From: Fulvimarina sp. | GTDB lineage: Bacteria > Pseudomonadota > Alphaproteobacteria > Rhizobiales > Rhizobiaceae | DNA: 64,000 bases | Assembly (NCBI GenBank): GCA_002700095.1 | Contig: PACL01000007.1 | Span: 16,611-80,610, forward strand | Direction of reading: 5' to 3' | In this document: one piece after another, positions 1 to 8,660 of the stretch | Layout: the number at the start of each line of letters is the position of its first letter | How positions within the stretch are numbered: position 1 is the first letter of the stretch | Notes under the pieces: generated by a model | The model's input: only the letters and a program-made list of their open reading frames with translations | Database searches by the model: none | What the model was told of the DNA's origin: nothing | Program-made: the position numbers and the translations under genes

Positions 1-194
1 TCGACAAGGTGCGCGAGGCCTCGCCCGGCATCGAATTGACCACGGCGCCCGAAGGCTACGTGAAGATCCACGAGAACCATCACCTCTGGTCGAAGACCCG
101 CATCGGCCACGCCCAGACCGACGGCCAGTACGAGGTGGTTTACGAGACGAAGGATCTCGTCGAGCCGAACCCGTTCCCCGAGGGCTATCAATAA
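1..194 (+). CDS. C-terminal end of urea/amide-type ABC transporter substrate-binding protein (partial)
   Basis: Only the last 64 or so codons are in the window; the frame is open from base 3 to the TAA at 192-194. The tail, with EGYVKIHENHHLW, then RIGHAQTDGQYEVVYETKD and a final PNPFPEGYQ, resembles the C-terminus of periplasmic UrtA/FmdD-type binding proteins (branched-chain amino acid transporter superfamily). It is followed after about 110 bp by two permeases, two ATPases and formamidase, so the ligand is probably formamide, another short amide or urea. The start and signal peptide lie outside the window. The family call rests on the tail and on gene order. Confidence 0.85.
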   Translation, partial: DKVREASPGIELTTAPEGYVKIHENHHLWSKTRIGHAQTDGQYEVVYETKDLVEPNPFPEGYQ

Positions 195-205
195 GTTCCG
201 GCGAT

Positions 206-235
206 CCGGCCGCCGCGGTCTCCGCCGGCGGCCGG
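206..235 (+). terminator. GC-rich hairpin between binding-protein and permease genes
   Basis: A perfect 10-bp inverted repeat, CCGGCCGCCG and CGGCGGCCGG, is separated by a 10-nt loop just after the binding-protein stop. There is no U-tract. Such hairpins after the first gene of ABC importer operons often attenuate transcription or protect the upstream mRNA, so that the binding protein is made in excess. That role is inferred. Confidence 0.5.
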
Positions 236-304
236 GCATCGGGCGGAGGCGAAGCGTCTCCTTCCCGGCTTTCCCGTCCCCCCTCATCCGTTTGGGAGCC
301 CGAC

Positions 305-1231
305 ATGTTCGCGGACTATTCCTGGAGCGAGCTCGGATCGATCTTCGCCATGCAGGGCTTTGCCGGCCTGGTGCTGTTCTCGGTCTTCGTCCTGATGGCG
401 CTCGGCCTGGCGATCATCTTCGGCCAGATGGGCGTCATCAACATGGCCCATGGCGAGTTCATGATCCTCGGCGCCTATGTGACGTATCTGACGACCAACG
501 TCGTCGAGGCCGTCGTGCCGGGCCTGATGCCGGTCTCCTTCTTCGTCGCCATGGTCCTCGCCTTCTTCGCCGCCGGCGCGCTCGGCATGCTGGTCGAGAT
601 GGGCATGATCCGGTTCCTCTACAAACGCCCGCTCGACACGCTGCTCGCCACCTGGGGCCTGTCGCTGATCCTGCAGCAGACCTACCGGACGATCTTCGGC
701 GCCCGCGAGGTGGGCGTGACGCTACCCGACTGGATGATGGGCTCGCTGCCCCTCACCGACATCATCGAGATCCCGATCAACGGCCTGATCGTCATGGCGA
801 TCACCCTGGCGATCACCCTCGCCGTCGCCTTCATCATGTTCCGCTCGCGCTTCGGGGCGCAGGTCCGCGCCGTGGTGCAGAACCGGGCGATGGCCGGCGC
901 CGTCGGCATCGACACCGAGCGGGTCGACCGCCTGACCTTCGGCCTCGGCTGCGGCATTGCCGGGATCGCCGGCTCAGCCTTCACCATGATCGGCTCGACC
1001 GGGCCGAGCTCCGGCCAGCTCTACATCGTCGACACCTTCCTCGTCGTCGTCTTCGGCGGCGCGACCAGCCTGATCGGCACGGTCGCCTCGGCCTTCACCA
1101 TCTCCCAGGCCCAGTCGACGATGGAGTTCTTCCTCTCCGGTTCGATGGCCAAGGTGCTCACGCTCCTGACTGTGGTCGGCATCCTGATGCTGCGCCCGCA
1201 GGGCCTCTTCGTCCTCAAAGTCCGTCGCTGA
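305..1231 (+). CDS. ABC transporter permease, LivH/UrtB type (amide/urea uptake)
   Basis: Inner-membrane permease of 308 residues with about eight hydrophobic segments. It has the family-typical GLAIIFGQMGVINMAHGEF stretch near residue 38 and ends with a LRPQGLFV motif shortly before the stop. It matches the UrtB/FmdE group of branched-chain-type permeases. The ATG at 305 follows GGGAG at a suitable distance. It would pair with the permease starting ten bases downstream to form the membrane channel of the importer. Operon position ahead of formamidase suggests short amides as substrate. The exact ligand (formamide or urea) is not visible in the sequence. Confidence 0.92.
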   Translation: MFADYSWSELGSIFAMQGFAGLVLFSVFVLMALGLAIIFGQMGVINMAHGEFMILGAYVTYLTTNVVEAVVPGLMPVSFFVAMVLAFFAAGALGMLVEMGMIRFLYKRPLDTLLATWGLSLILQQTYRTIFGAREVGVTLPDWMMGSLPLTDIIEIPINGLIVMAITLAITLAVAFIMFRSRFGAQVRAVVQNRAMAGAVGIDTERVDRLTFGLGCGIAGIAGSAFTMIGSTGPSSGQLYIVDTFLVVVFGGATSLIGTVASAFTISQAQSTMEFFLSGSMAKVLTLLTVVGILMLRPQGLFVLKVRR

Positions 1232-1240
1232 GGAGCCGTC

Positions 1241-2377
1241 ATGACAGCCTTTCTCAACTCCCCGAAAAAGACCGAGCTGATCGGCTTCGTCCTCCTCGCC
1301 GCGGTCATCCTGCTGGTGCTGCCGGGGATCACCGACGCCTTCCGGCTGAACATGGTCGGGAAATACCTGACCTATGCCTTCGTCGCCGTCGGCCTCGTCC
1401 TGTGCTGGGGCTCGGCCGGCATCCTCTCCCTCGGCCAGGGCATTTTCTTCGGCCTCGGCGGCTACTGCATGGCGATGTTCCTGAAGCTCGAGGCCTCGAC
1501 GCCGGAGGCCACCAGCATCCAGTCGACGCCCGGCATCCCGGACTTCATGGACTGGAACCAGATCACCGCCCTGCCGGCCTTCTGGGAGCCGTTCCACTCC
1601 TTCGCCTTCACGATTCTCGCCGTGGTCGCAGTCCCCGCGATCCTCGCCTTCGTCATCGGCTTTGCGATGTTCACCCGGCGGGTCGGCGGCGTCTATTTCG
1701 CCATCATCACCCAGGCGATCGCCGCGATCCTGACGATCCTCATCATCGGCCAGCAGGGCTATACCGGCGGCGTCAACGGCATCACCGACCTTCGCACCCT
1801 CAACGGCTGGGACATCCGCACGGATAGCGCCAAGACGATCCTCTATTTCGTCAACGCCGCCCTCCTCCTCGGCGTCATCGGTCTGTCGATGGCGGTGCGC
1901 TCCTCCAAGCTCGGCCGCATCCTCGTCGCGCTGCGCGACAAGGAGGACCGCGTCCGCTTCTCCGGCTACGACGTCGCCGCCTTCAAGATCTTCGTCTTCT
2001 GCTTCGCCGCGGCGATCTCCGGCATCGGCGGGGCGATGTTCACCCTCCAGGTCGGCTTCATGTCCCCCACCTTCGTCGGCATCGTGCCGTCGATCGAGAT
2101 GGTGATCTTCTGCGCCGTCGGCGGCCGGCATTCGCTGATCGGCGCGGTCTACGGCACGCTGCTGGTCAATTTCGGCAAGACCACCTTTTCCGAGAGCTTC
2201 CCGGAACTCTGGCTGTTCGCCATGGGCGGGCTGTTCATCGCCGTCGTCATGGCGTTCCCGAACGGACTTGCCGGTCTCTACAAGTCCCATGCCGAGCCCC
2301 TGCTGGAGCGCTTTTTTGCCAAGGCCGGCGAGCGCCGCGTCGGCTCCGCCGAGGCCCCCGCCCCGATTGCCGAGTGA
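1241..2377 (+). CDS. ABC transporter permease, LivM/UrtC type (amide/urea uptake)
   Basis: Second membrane permease of the importer, 378 residues, with about ten hydrophobic segments. A GSAGILSLGQGIFFGLGGY stretch near residue 59 is characteristic of LivM/UrtC. A hydrophilic stretch around residues 85-115 is likely a periplasmic loop typical of UrtC. A strong GAGGAG site lies just before the ATG at 1241 and overlaps the upstream stop. It would form the heterodimeric pore with the preceding permease. The C-terminal tail is proline/alanine rich and carries no recognisable domain. Confidence 0.92.
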   Translation: MTAFLNSPKKTELIGFVLLAAVILLVLPGITDAFRLNMVGKYLTYAFVAVGLVLCWGSAGILSLGQGIFFGLGGYCMAMFLKLEASTPEATSIQSTPGIPDFMDWNQITALPAFWEPFHSFAFTILAVVAVPAILAFVIGFAMFTRRVGGVYFAIITQAIAAILTILIIGQQGYTGGVNGITDLRTLNGWDIRTDSAKTILYFVNAALLLGVIGLSMAVRSSKLGRILVALRDKEDRVRFSGYDVAAFKIFVFCFAAAISGIGGAMFTLQVGFMSPTFVGIVPSIEMVIFCAVGGRHSLIGAVYGTLLVNFGKTTFSESFPELWLFAMGGLFIAVVMAFPNGLAGLYKSHAEPLLERFFAKAGERRVGSAEAPAPIAE

Positions 2378-2387
2378 GGACACGACC

Positions 2388-3134
2388 ATGAGCACGCCGA
2401 CCGACTTCCTCCTCGCCGTCGAAGCCCTGACCGTCTCCTTCGACGGGTTCAAGGCGGTGGACGACCTCTCCTTCTACGTCGATCCCGGCGAGATCCGGGT
2501 GATCATCGGCCCGAACGGCGCCGGCAAGACCACCGCCCTCGACCTGATCTGCGGCAAGACCAGAGCCACTTCCGGCTCGATCAAGTTCCGCGGCAAGGAA
2601 CTGACGGAGATGAAGGAGCACCAGATCGTCCATGCGGGGGTGGGGCGGAAATTCCAGAACCCGACGATCTACGAGGACCTGTCGGTCTTCGAGAACCTCG
2701 AAGTCTCCTTCCCGCGCGGCCGCAGCGTCTTCGGGGCGCTGGCCTTCAAGCGCGACGCCGAGGTCCGCGAGAGGATCGCCGAAATCGCCGAGATGATCTT
2801 CCTCGAAAATCATCTGGACGAGCGGGCAGAATATCTCAGCCACGGCCAGAAGCAGTGGCTGGAGATCGGCATGCTGCTGATCCAGGACCCCGAACTCCTG
2901 ATGCTCGACGAGCCCGTCGCCGGCATGAGCGTTTCGGAGCGCATCAAGACCGCCGAACTCCTCCACCGGATCATCGAGGGCCGCTCGGTCATCGTGATCG
3001 AGCACGACATGAAGTTCGTCGAGGACATCGCCCACAAGGTCACGGTGCTGCACCAGGGCAAGGTGATCTCCGAGGGGCCAATGGCTCACGTTCAGGCCGA
3101 CCCGAAGGTCGTCGAAGTCTATCTCGGTCATTGA
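2388..3134 (+). CDS. ABC transporter ATP-binding protein, LivG/UrtD type
   Basis: Cytoplasmic ATPase of 248 residues. Walker A GPNGAGKTT lies at residues 41-49, a non-canonical signature LSHGQ near residue 150, and Walker B LLMLDEP downstream. The shortened signature is normal for LivG/UrtD. The frame is open upstream into the permease gene, but the ATG at 2388, 11 bases after the permease stop, gives the N-terminus normal for the family, so that start was chosen. It energises the amide/urea importer together with the next gene. Confidence 0.93.
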   Translation: MSTPTDFLLAVEALTVSFDGFKAVDDLSFYVDPGEIRVIIGPNGAGKTTALDLICGKTRATSGSIKFRGKELTEMKEHQIVHAGVGRKFQNPTIYEDLSVFENLEVSFPRGRSVFGALAFKRDAEVRERIAEIAEMIFLENHLDERAEYLSHGQKQWLEIGMLLIQDPELLMLDEPVAGMSVSERIKTAELLHRIIEGRSVIVIEHDMKFVEDIAHKVTVLHQGKVISEGPMAHVQADPKVVEVYLGH

Positions 3135-3144
3135 GGAGCAGGTG

Positions 3145-3834
3145 ATGCTGAACGTTTCCGGTCTCCACGTCGCCTATGGCTCGAGCGAGGTCCTGCACGG
3201 GCTGAACTTCACCGTCGCACCCGGCGAGATCGTCGCCATCATGGGCCGCAACGGCATGGGCAAGACCACGCTGATGAAGTCGCTGATGGGTCTGGTGCCG
3301 ACGAAGTCGGGCAAGGTCACCGTCGACGGCGCCGACATCACCGGCGCCAAGAGCCACGAGCGGGTGAAGGGTGGCGTCGGCTACGTGCCGCAAGGGCGGA
3401 TGATCTTCTCGACCATGACGGTGCGCGAGAACATCGAGACCGGGCTCACCGTCACCGGCGAAACGTCGGTGCCTGGCGACATCTACGAGCTGTTCCCCGT
3501 CCTTCTCGAAATGAAGAAGCGGCGTGGCGGCAACCTCTCCGGCGGCCAGCAGCAGCAGCTCGCGGTTGCAAGGGCCCTCGCCTCGCGGCCGAAGGTGCTG
3601 CTGCTCGACGAGCCGACCGAGGGCATCCAGCCCTCGATCATCCGGGACATGGCCCGCACCCTGAAGAAGATCCGCGACGAGAAGGGCCTGTCCATCGTCG
3701 TCTCGGAACAGGTCCTGTCCTTCGCCCTCGACATCGCCGACCGGGTTCTCGTCCTCGAGAATGGCGACCTCGTCCATGACGAGCCGATCGCCGATGTGGA
3801 CGAGGCGAGGGTCGCGAAGTTCCTGTCGGTCTGA
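3145..3834 (+). CDS. ABC transporter ATP-binding protein, LivF/UrtE type
   Basis: Second ATPase of the importer, 229 residues. It has Walker A GRNGMGKTT, signature LSGGQQQQLAVARAL and Walker B LLLDEPTEG, all intact and typical of LivF/UrtE. A GTG at 3142 is possible, but the ATG at 3145 has better spacing (7 nt) from GGAG overlapping the upstream stop. It lies 10 bp after the UrtD-like gene, as in a single operon. It completes a five-subunit importer that leads directly into formamidase. Confidence 0.93.
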   Translation: MLNVSGLHVAYGSSEVLHGLNFTVAPGEIVAIMGRNGMGKTTLMKSLMGLVPTKSGKVTVDGADITGAKSHERVKGGVGYVPQGRMIFSTMTVRENIETGLTVTGETSVPGDIYELFPVLLEMKKRRGGNLSGGQQQQLAVARALASRPKVLLLDEPTEGIQPSIIRDMARTLKKIRDEKGLSIVVSEQVLSFALDIADRVLVLENGDLVHDEPIADVDEARVAKFLSV

Positions 3835-3924
3835 GCCCTCCTCAGCCCGGCCAATCAACGAGCCGAACGGAACGACAAAGGCTCGACACCCATCCAGGAA
3901 GCCCAGCCGAAGGAGTGAAACGGC

Positions 3925-5154
3925 ATGACCGATACGCTGATCAAGGTCGACCTCTCGCAGTCCCCCCACGCCAACGAGATGGTTCACAATCGCTGGCACC
4001 CTGACATTCCCATGGCCTGCTGGGTCAATCCCGGCGACGACTTCAAGGTCGAGACCCACGACTGGACCGGCGGCCAGATCAAGAACGACGACGACGCCTC
4101 AGACGTGCGCGACGTCGAGCTCGAGCAGGTCCACTACCTCTCCGGCCCGATCGGCGTGAAGGGCGCCGAGCCCGGCGATCTCCTGGTCGTCGACATCCTC
4201 GACATCGGCGCCTTCGAGGAGAGCCTCTGGGGCTTCAACGGCTTCTTCTCGCTGAAGAACGGCGGCGGCTTCCTCGACCAGCATTTTCCGTCGGCGCAGA
4301 AGTCGATCTGGGACTTCGAGGGCATGTTCACCAAGTCCCGCCACGTGCCGGGCGTGCGCTACGCCGGGCTGATCCATCCCGGCCTGATCGGCTGCCTGCC
4401 GGATCGCAAGATGCTGGATGCGTGGAACACCCGCGAGAAGGCGCTGTTCGACACTGATCCCGAGCGCGTGCCGACGCTGGCGGCGCTGCCCAACACCCAG
4501 TCGGCCCACATGGGCAAGCTGAAGGGCGAGGAGAAGATGAAGGCGGCGGCCGAGGGCGCCCGCACCGTGCCGCCCCGGGAACATGGCGGCAACTGCGACA
4601 TCAAGGACCTGTCGCGCGGCTCCAAGGTCTATTTCCCGGTCTATGTGGACGGCGCCGGCCTTTCCATGGGCGACCTGCATTTCAGCCAGGGCGACGGCGA
4701 GATCACCTTCTGCGGCGCCATCGAGATGGCCGGCTGGCTGCACATCAAGGTCTCGCTGATCAAGGACGGCATGGCGAAATACGGCATCAAGAACCCGATC
4801 TTCCGGCCCTCCCCCATCGCGCCGAAATACGACGACTACCTGATCTTCGAGGGCATCTCGGTCGACGAGGCCGGCAAGCAGCACTTCCTCGACGTTCATG
4901 TCGCCTACCGCCAGGCCTGCCTCAACGCCATCGAGTATCTGAAGAAGTTCGGCTATTCCGGCGCCCAGGCCTATTCGATCCTCGGCACCGCCCCGGTGCA
5001 GGGCCACATCTCCGGCGTCGTCGACGTGCCGAATGCCTGTGCCACGCTGTGGCTGCCGACCGACGTCTTCGAATTCGACATCATGCCCGGCAATGACGGT
5101 CCGACGAAGTTCCTCGACGGATCGGTCGACATGCCGATCGCCGAGGATCTCTGA
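3925..5154 (+). CDS. fmdA: Formamidase (FmdA/AmdA family)
   Basis: Predicted formamide amidohydrolase (formamide + water to formate + ammonia), cytoplasmic, 409 residues, the usual length of FmdA. The sequence has the family's N-terminal NRWHPDIPMACWVNPGD region, a central PPREHGGNCDIKDL segment, and YVDGAGLSMGDLHFSQGDGE, which in FmdA/AmdA enzymes carries conserved acidic and histidine residues. The start is preceded by AAGGAG at about 3911. It follows an amide-type ABC importer and precedes fmdB, the arrangement described for the formamidase operon of Methylophilus methylotrophus. It supplies both ammonium and formate. A broader short-chain amidase specificity (acetamide) cannot be excluded. 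Confidence 0.95.
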   Translation: MTDTLIKVDLSQSPHANEMVHNRWHPDIPMACWVNPGDDFKVETHDWTGGQIKNDDDASDVRDVELEQVHYLSGPIGVKGAEPGDLLVVDILDIGAFEESLWGFNGFFSLKNGGGFLDQHFPSAQKSIWDFEGMFTKSRHVPGVRYAGLIHPGLIGCLPDRKMLDAWNTREKALFDTDPERVPTLAALPNTQSAHMGKLKGEEKMKAAAEGARTVPPREHGGNCDIKDLSRGSKVYFPVYVDGAGLSMGDLHFSQGDGEITFCGAIEMAGWLHIKVSLIKDGMAKYGIKNPIFRPSPIAPKYDDYLIFEGISVDEAGKQHFLDVHVAYRQACLNAIEYLKKFGYSGAQAYSILGTAPVQGHISGVVDVPNACATLWLPTDVFEFDIMPGNDGPTKFLDGSVDMPIAEDL

Positions 5155-5158
5155 GGCC

Positions 5159-5497
5159 ATGCCCTTCTACGACTATGCCTGTGCCGACTGCGGCACCTTC
5201 ACGAGCCTGCGCCCGATGGCGCAGGCGGCGGACCCGTGTGCCTGCCCGCAATGCGGCGAGAGCGCCCGCCGGGTGATCCTCACCGCGCCGCGCCTCGCGA
5301 CGATGGATGCCGGGCGCCGCTCGGCCTTCGCCACCAACGAGCGCAGCGCCAACGCGCCGAAGCTCGCCTCGCAGGGCCATGGCCACGGTGCGGGCTGCGT
5401 CTGCTGCTCGCCATCGCGCCCGAAGGCGGGAGCGGCCCTTGCAGCCGGGGCGGCCAAGACCTTTCCCGGCAAGCGGCCCTGGATGATCAGCCACTGA
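5159..5497 (+). CDS. fmdB: FmdB family zinc-ribbon protein
   Basis: Small protein of 112 residues. The N-terminal zinc ribbon opens with MPFYDYACADCG and pairs two CxxC motifs (CADC, then CPQC about 23 residues later). The C-terminal half is longer than usual and has another cysteine cluster, GCVCCSP. The open frame extends further upstream inside fmdA, but the ATG at 5159 gives the canonical FmdB N-terminus. It starts 4 bases after the fmdA stop, so it is co-transcribed and probably coupled. FmdB was named as a putative regulator of the formamidase operon; its true biochemical role is not known. Confidence 0.88.
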   Translation: MPFYDYACADCGTFTSLRPMAQAADPCACPQCGESARRVILTAPRLATMDAGRRSAFATNERSANAPKLASQGHGHGAGCVCCSPSRPKAGAALAAGAAKTFPGKRPWMISH

Positions 5498-5516
5498 CGA
5501 GTTGTCGCCGAAATCA

Positions 5517-5551
5517 GCCGGGACGGGCCTCCGCGGGCAGGCCGTCCCGGC
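5517..5551. terminator. Bidirectional terminator-like hairpin between convergent fmdB and ThDP enzyme genes
   Basis: GCCGGGACGG at 5517-5526 and CCGTCCCGGC at 5542-5551 form a perfect 10-bp stem in the 69-bp gap between two convergent genes. No strong U-tract follows on either strand. Confidence 0.55.
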
Positions 5552-5566
5552 AGGACCGGCGACGGT

Positions 5567-7234
5567 CTACGCCTTCGAAGCGAGCGCCGCCTCGCGCATC
5601 TGAGTGAGGGTCTGGCGAGGGGTGAGCGCTTCCGGCGAGATCACGAGGTCGAGCACCGCGCCGGTCTTGGAGGCGCGCGCCCGCTCGAAGGCGGCGGGAA
5701 AGTCCGCCGTCCGCTCCACCCGCTCGCCGTGGAAGCCGTAGGCCGCCGCCAGCATCGAAAAGTCCGGGCTCGCCATGTCGGTGCCTAGGACCCGCTCCGG
5801 ATAATGGCGCTCCTGATGGGCACGGATGGTGCCGTAGATGCCGTTGTTGAGGATGAGGATGATCGGCTGGGCACCCGCCTGCGCCGCCGTCGCGAGTTCT
5901 TGGCAGGTCATCTGGAAGTCGCCGTCGCCGGCAAAGCAGACGACGCAGCGCTGCGGGTCCGCCACCTTGGCGGCGATCGCCGCCGGCACGCCGTAGCCCA
6001 TGGCGCCGGACTGCGGCGCCAGAAGCCGTGCCTCCGGTCCGAACCGGAAGAACTTGTTCGGCCAGACCGCGAAATTGCCGGCGCCGTTGGTCAGGATGAC
6101 GTTGTCGGGCAGCACCTCGCGCAGATGCGCCGTCACCTTGCCCATGTCCACCGGCGACGGCAGGTCCGGCAGGTCGAAGCCGGCATCGTAGGCGGCCCGG
6201 CCCTTCGCCCGCCACTCGTGCCAGCCGCCGGTGACCGGCTCCATCTCGCCGAGCGCCGCGGCGAAGGCATTGGGACCGGCATGGATGCCGAGTGCCGGGC
6301 TGAGGACCTTGCCGATCTCGCGGTCGGAACCGTGGACGTGGATGATCGCCTGCCTCGCCTGCGGGATGTCGAACAGCGTGTAGCCGTCGGTGGAGTTCTC
6401 GCCGAACCGGTTGTTGATGGCGAGGATCACGTCGGCCTCGCGGATCAGCCCCTTCACCGACGCCACCATGCCGACGCCGGCCTCGCCGCAGAAGGTCGGC
6501 GAATGGTTGTCGTACTGGTCCTGGTAGCGGAACACCGAGACGACCGGGATGTCCGAGGCTTCCGCGAAGGTCTGGATCGCGGCCATCGCCCCGGCCCGCC
6601 AGTTGCAGCCGCCATAGAGGATCAGCGGGCGTTTTGCGGCCGCCAGCATCTCGCGCAGCCGGGCCATGGCACCGGCCTGCGGCGCCGGCTCGAAGATCTC
6701 GGCCGGACCGGCGAGCGGCGCGGCGTCGGTGAGGCTCGTCAGCATGTCCTCGGGCAGCGCGATCACCACCGGCCCGGGGCGGCCGGTCACCGCCAGCGTC
6801 CAGGCCCGCGCGACGATCTCCGGGATGCGCTCGACCTGGTCGATCTCGGTGGCCCATTTCGCCATGGTGCCGAACACGGCCCGGTAGTCGAGCTCCTGAA
6901 AGGCCTCGCGGCCCTTCATGTCGGTCCCGACCTGACCAACGAAGAGCAGCATCGGCGCCGAATCCTGCATCGCCGTGTGGACGCCGATCGAAGCGTTGGT
7001 GGCGCCGGGACCCCGCGTGACGAAGGCGATCCCCGGCGTACTGGTCAACTTTCCATAGGCGGCCGCCATGAAGGCGGCCCCGCCCTCCTGCCGGCAGAGC
7101 ACGTAGTCGAGCCGGCCTTTCGTGTCGTGCAGCGCGTCCAGCACGGCGAGATAGCTCTCGCCCGGCACGCCGAAGCTCTTCGTGGCGCCGAGCGCCATCA
7201 GGCATTCGACGAGGAGCTGTCCACCATTGCGCAT
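5567..7234 (-). CDS. Thiamine diphosphate-dependent enzyme, acetolactate synthase (IlvB)-like
   Basis: 555 residues with the three-domain ThDP enzyme layout. The N-terminal pyrimidine-binding domain has the activating Glu50 in CRQEGG and the FGVPGES start. The central domain spans about 190-330. The C-terminal diphosphate-binding domain has GDG at 436-438 and NN at 463-464. The family includes acetolactate synthase, glyoxylate carboligase, oxalyl-CoA decarboxylase, sulfoacetaldehyde acetyltransferase and similar enzymes; residue patterns alone do not identify the substrate. No ilvN-like small subunit is nearby, arguing against a biosynthetic acetolactate synthase. It lies convergent to the formamidase operon and is not part of it. 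Confidence 0.85.
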   Translation of the reverse strand: MRNGGQLLVECLMALGATKSFGVPGESYLAVLDALHDTKGRLDYVLCRQEGGAAFMAAAYGKLTSTPGIAFVTRGPGATNASIGVHTAMQDSAPMLLFVGQVGTDMKGREAFQELDYRAVFGTMAKWATEIDQVERIPEIVARAWTLAVTGRPGPVVIALPEDMLTSLTDAAPLAGPAEIFEPAPQAGAMARLREMLAAAKRPLILYGGCNWRAGAMAAIQTFAEASDIPVVSVFRYQDQYDNHSPTFCGEAGVGMVASVKGLIREADVILAINNRFGENSTDGYTLFDIPQARQAIIHVHGSDREIGKVLSPALGIHAGPNAFAAALGEMEPVTGGWHEWRAKGRAAYDAGFDLPDLPSPVDMGKVTAHLREVLPDNVILTNGAGNFAVWPNKFFRFGPEARLLAPQSGAMGYGVPAAIAAKVADPQRCVVCFAGDGDFQMTCQELATAAQAGAQPIILILNNGIYGTIRAHQERHYPERVLGTDMASPDFSMLAAAYGFHGERVERTADFPAAFERARASKTGAVLDLVISPEALTPRQTLTQMREAALASKA

Positions 7235-7373
7235 CGTACCTGAATCCTTCCCGGCCAGCCGCAGCCTCGGCGCCTCCCGCCGATTCGCTGCAAGCTGACA
7301 TTGGCATCCTTCGCACGAAGCGTCTTCCCAGCGGCCTTCTTCCCACAGGCCGGTTTGCTGCGGGCCGCCGGAT

Positions 7374-8660
7374 TCAGCGCCCGGTCGCCGTCCTGAGCGA
7401 ACCGGCGAAGGCCTGGCCGCTGCGGGAAAACTGCCGGCCCAGCCGGCGCCGGGCCTCGGGGTCGATGACGGCCACCGGCGCGGTCAAACCGGCCCCGATC
7501 GCCGAGCCGACGCCCTGCGCAGCCCCCAGTGCGGTGGCTCCGACGGTTTCAGCGAGCCCCGGATGCGATCCGGAAATGTCATCGCCCGCGGCGAGCCTTT
7601 CGCCGATCGCCGTCACCATCTCCGGGCTGTCCGCGAAGTTGATGTGGTTGAGACCGTCGGAACTCGTCGCCGCGCTCAGGTCGATGGCCGCGATGCCCCG
7701 CTGCAGCAGGGCCTTGCGCACGAAGGGTCGGGTGATGTCGATCGAGCCGAGCCGCTGGTCGCTTCCCGCGATCCGCCGGGAGACGTCGAGCGCCACGTCG
7801 TCGGTGGCGGTGAAGATGGTGATCCGGCGCGACGCCTCGCCGATCTGGTTCAGCTGGGTGACGAAGACGTCGACGTCGATATCCGGCGAAGCGAGGATGA
7901 TGTTGGAGAGCTTCTTCGGCACGTGCCCGCCATTGCGGATGGCGAGCTGACGCACCGCCTCCATCGCCAGCCAACCGCCCATGGAGTGCGCGAGCAGCGT
8001 GACCTCCTCGACGTCCGGGCTGTCGGTGATCTGCTGGATCATCGTTTCCAGCGCGTCCCGGGAGTAATTGGCGCTGTCGCGATCGTAGAGATAGTCGAAG
8101 ACCGAGCCGCCCGACGGCCAGGTGAAGAGAACCGGAGCAGCCTCGATCGGAAGGTCGGTGCTGATCTGCGCGAAGCGCAGGATGGCGTCCTCATAGGTGT
8201 TGTTGAAGCCGTGGACGAAGATCAGCACCCGCTTCTTCGGGCCGGCGACGCGGTCGTACCAGGCGATGGCGCCCTTGAGGCCGAGCGGCTCGATCTTGTG
8301 CGCCACGAACTGTCTTGCCGGATCGCCGGGGTTCTGCGGCGGGTAGATTACCTCGCCCGGTTTGCGGACGCTGTCCGGCGGGACGGACACGACGACGTTG
8401 TCGAACGACACCTCGCCGCCGCGGCGACCGTCGAAGACTTCGCCCGGCACCTTCGAGGGCGCCCGCGTCGTCGCCACCAGCATGTCGACGAGACGGGTTC
8501 CGGCGACGCGCTCCTTCACCGGCTCGAGGGTCGTGCGCGGCACGCCGGCGCAGCCGGAAACCGACACCGACGCCGCGAGTACGACGAGAGCCAGCGGCTT
8601 CGACGGGGCGAGGCCCACAAGACGGCGCCTGGGCGTCGGCGAGACGGCGGGCGTGCTCAT
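7374..8660 (-). CDS. Alpha/beta hydrolase (DUF900 family) lipoprotein
   Basis: 428 residues from the ATG at 8660. The N-terminus is a lipoprotein signal with lipobox VSGC (Cys37), so the enzyme is probably anchored to the envelope. The alpha/beta hydrolase core has FVHGFNN near residue 150 (oxyanion side), nucleophile Ser226 in AHSMGG, an Asp in SPDID or TATDD, and a late His in GLNHINF (about 339). DUF900 proteins are esterase-like; substrates are unknown. Its ATG overlaps the stop of the upstream TetR gene (ATGA), so the two are translationally coupled and the regulator probably controls this hydrolase. The frame is open further upstream, but the coupled start gives a clean signal peptide. 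Confidence 0.85.
   Translation of the reverse strand: MSTPAVSPTPRRRLVGLAPSKPLALVVLAASVSVSGCAGVPRTTLEPVKERVAGTRLVDMLVATTRAPSKVPGEVFDGRRGGEVSFDNVVVSVPPDSVRKPGEVIYPPQNPGDPARQFVAHKIEPLGLKGAIAWYDRVAGPKKRVLIFVHGFNNTYEDAILRFAQISTDLPIEAAPVLFTWPSGGSVFDYLYDRDSANYSRDALETMIQQITDSPDVEEVTLLAHSMGGWLAMEAVRQLAIRNGGHVPKKLSNIILASPDIDVDVFVTQLNQIGEASRRITIFTATDDVALDVSRRIAGSDQRLGSIDITRPFVRKALLQRGIAAIDLSAATSSDGLNHINFADSPEMVTAIGERLAAGDDISGSHPGLAETVGATALGAAQGVGSAIGAGLTAPVAVIDPEARRRLGRQFSRSGQAFAGSLRTATGR

Noticed and set aside
974..2452. Long minus-strand frame antisense to the amide permeases
   Set aside because: Same shadow composition; the plus-strand permeases are clear.
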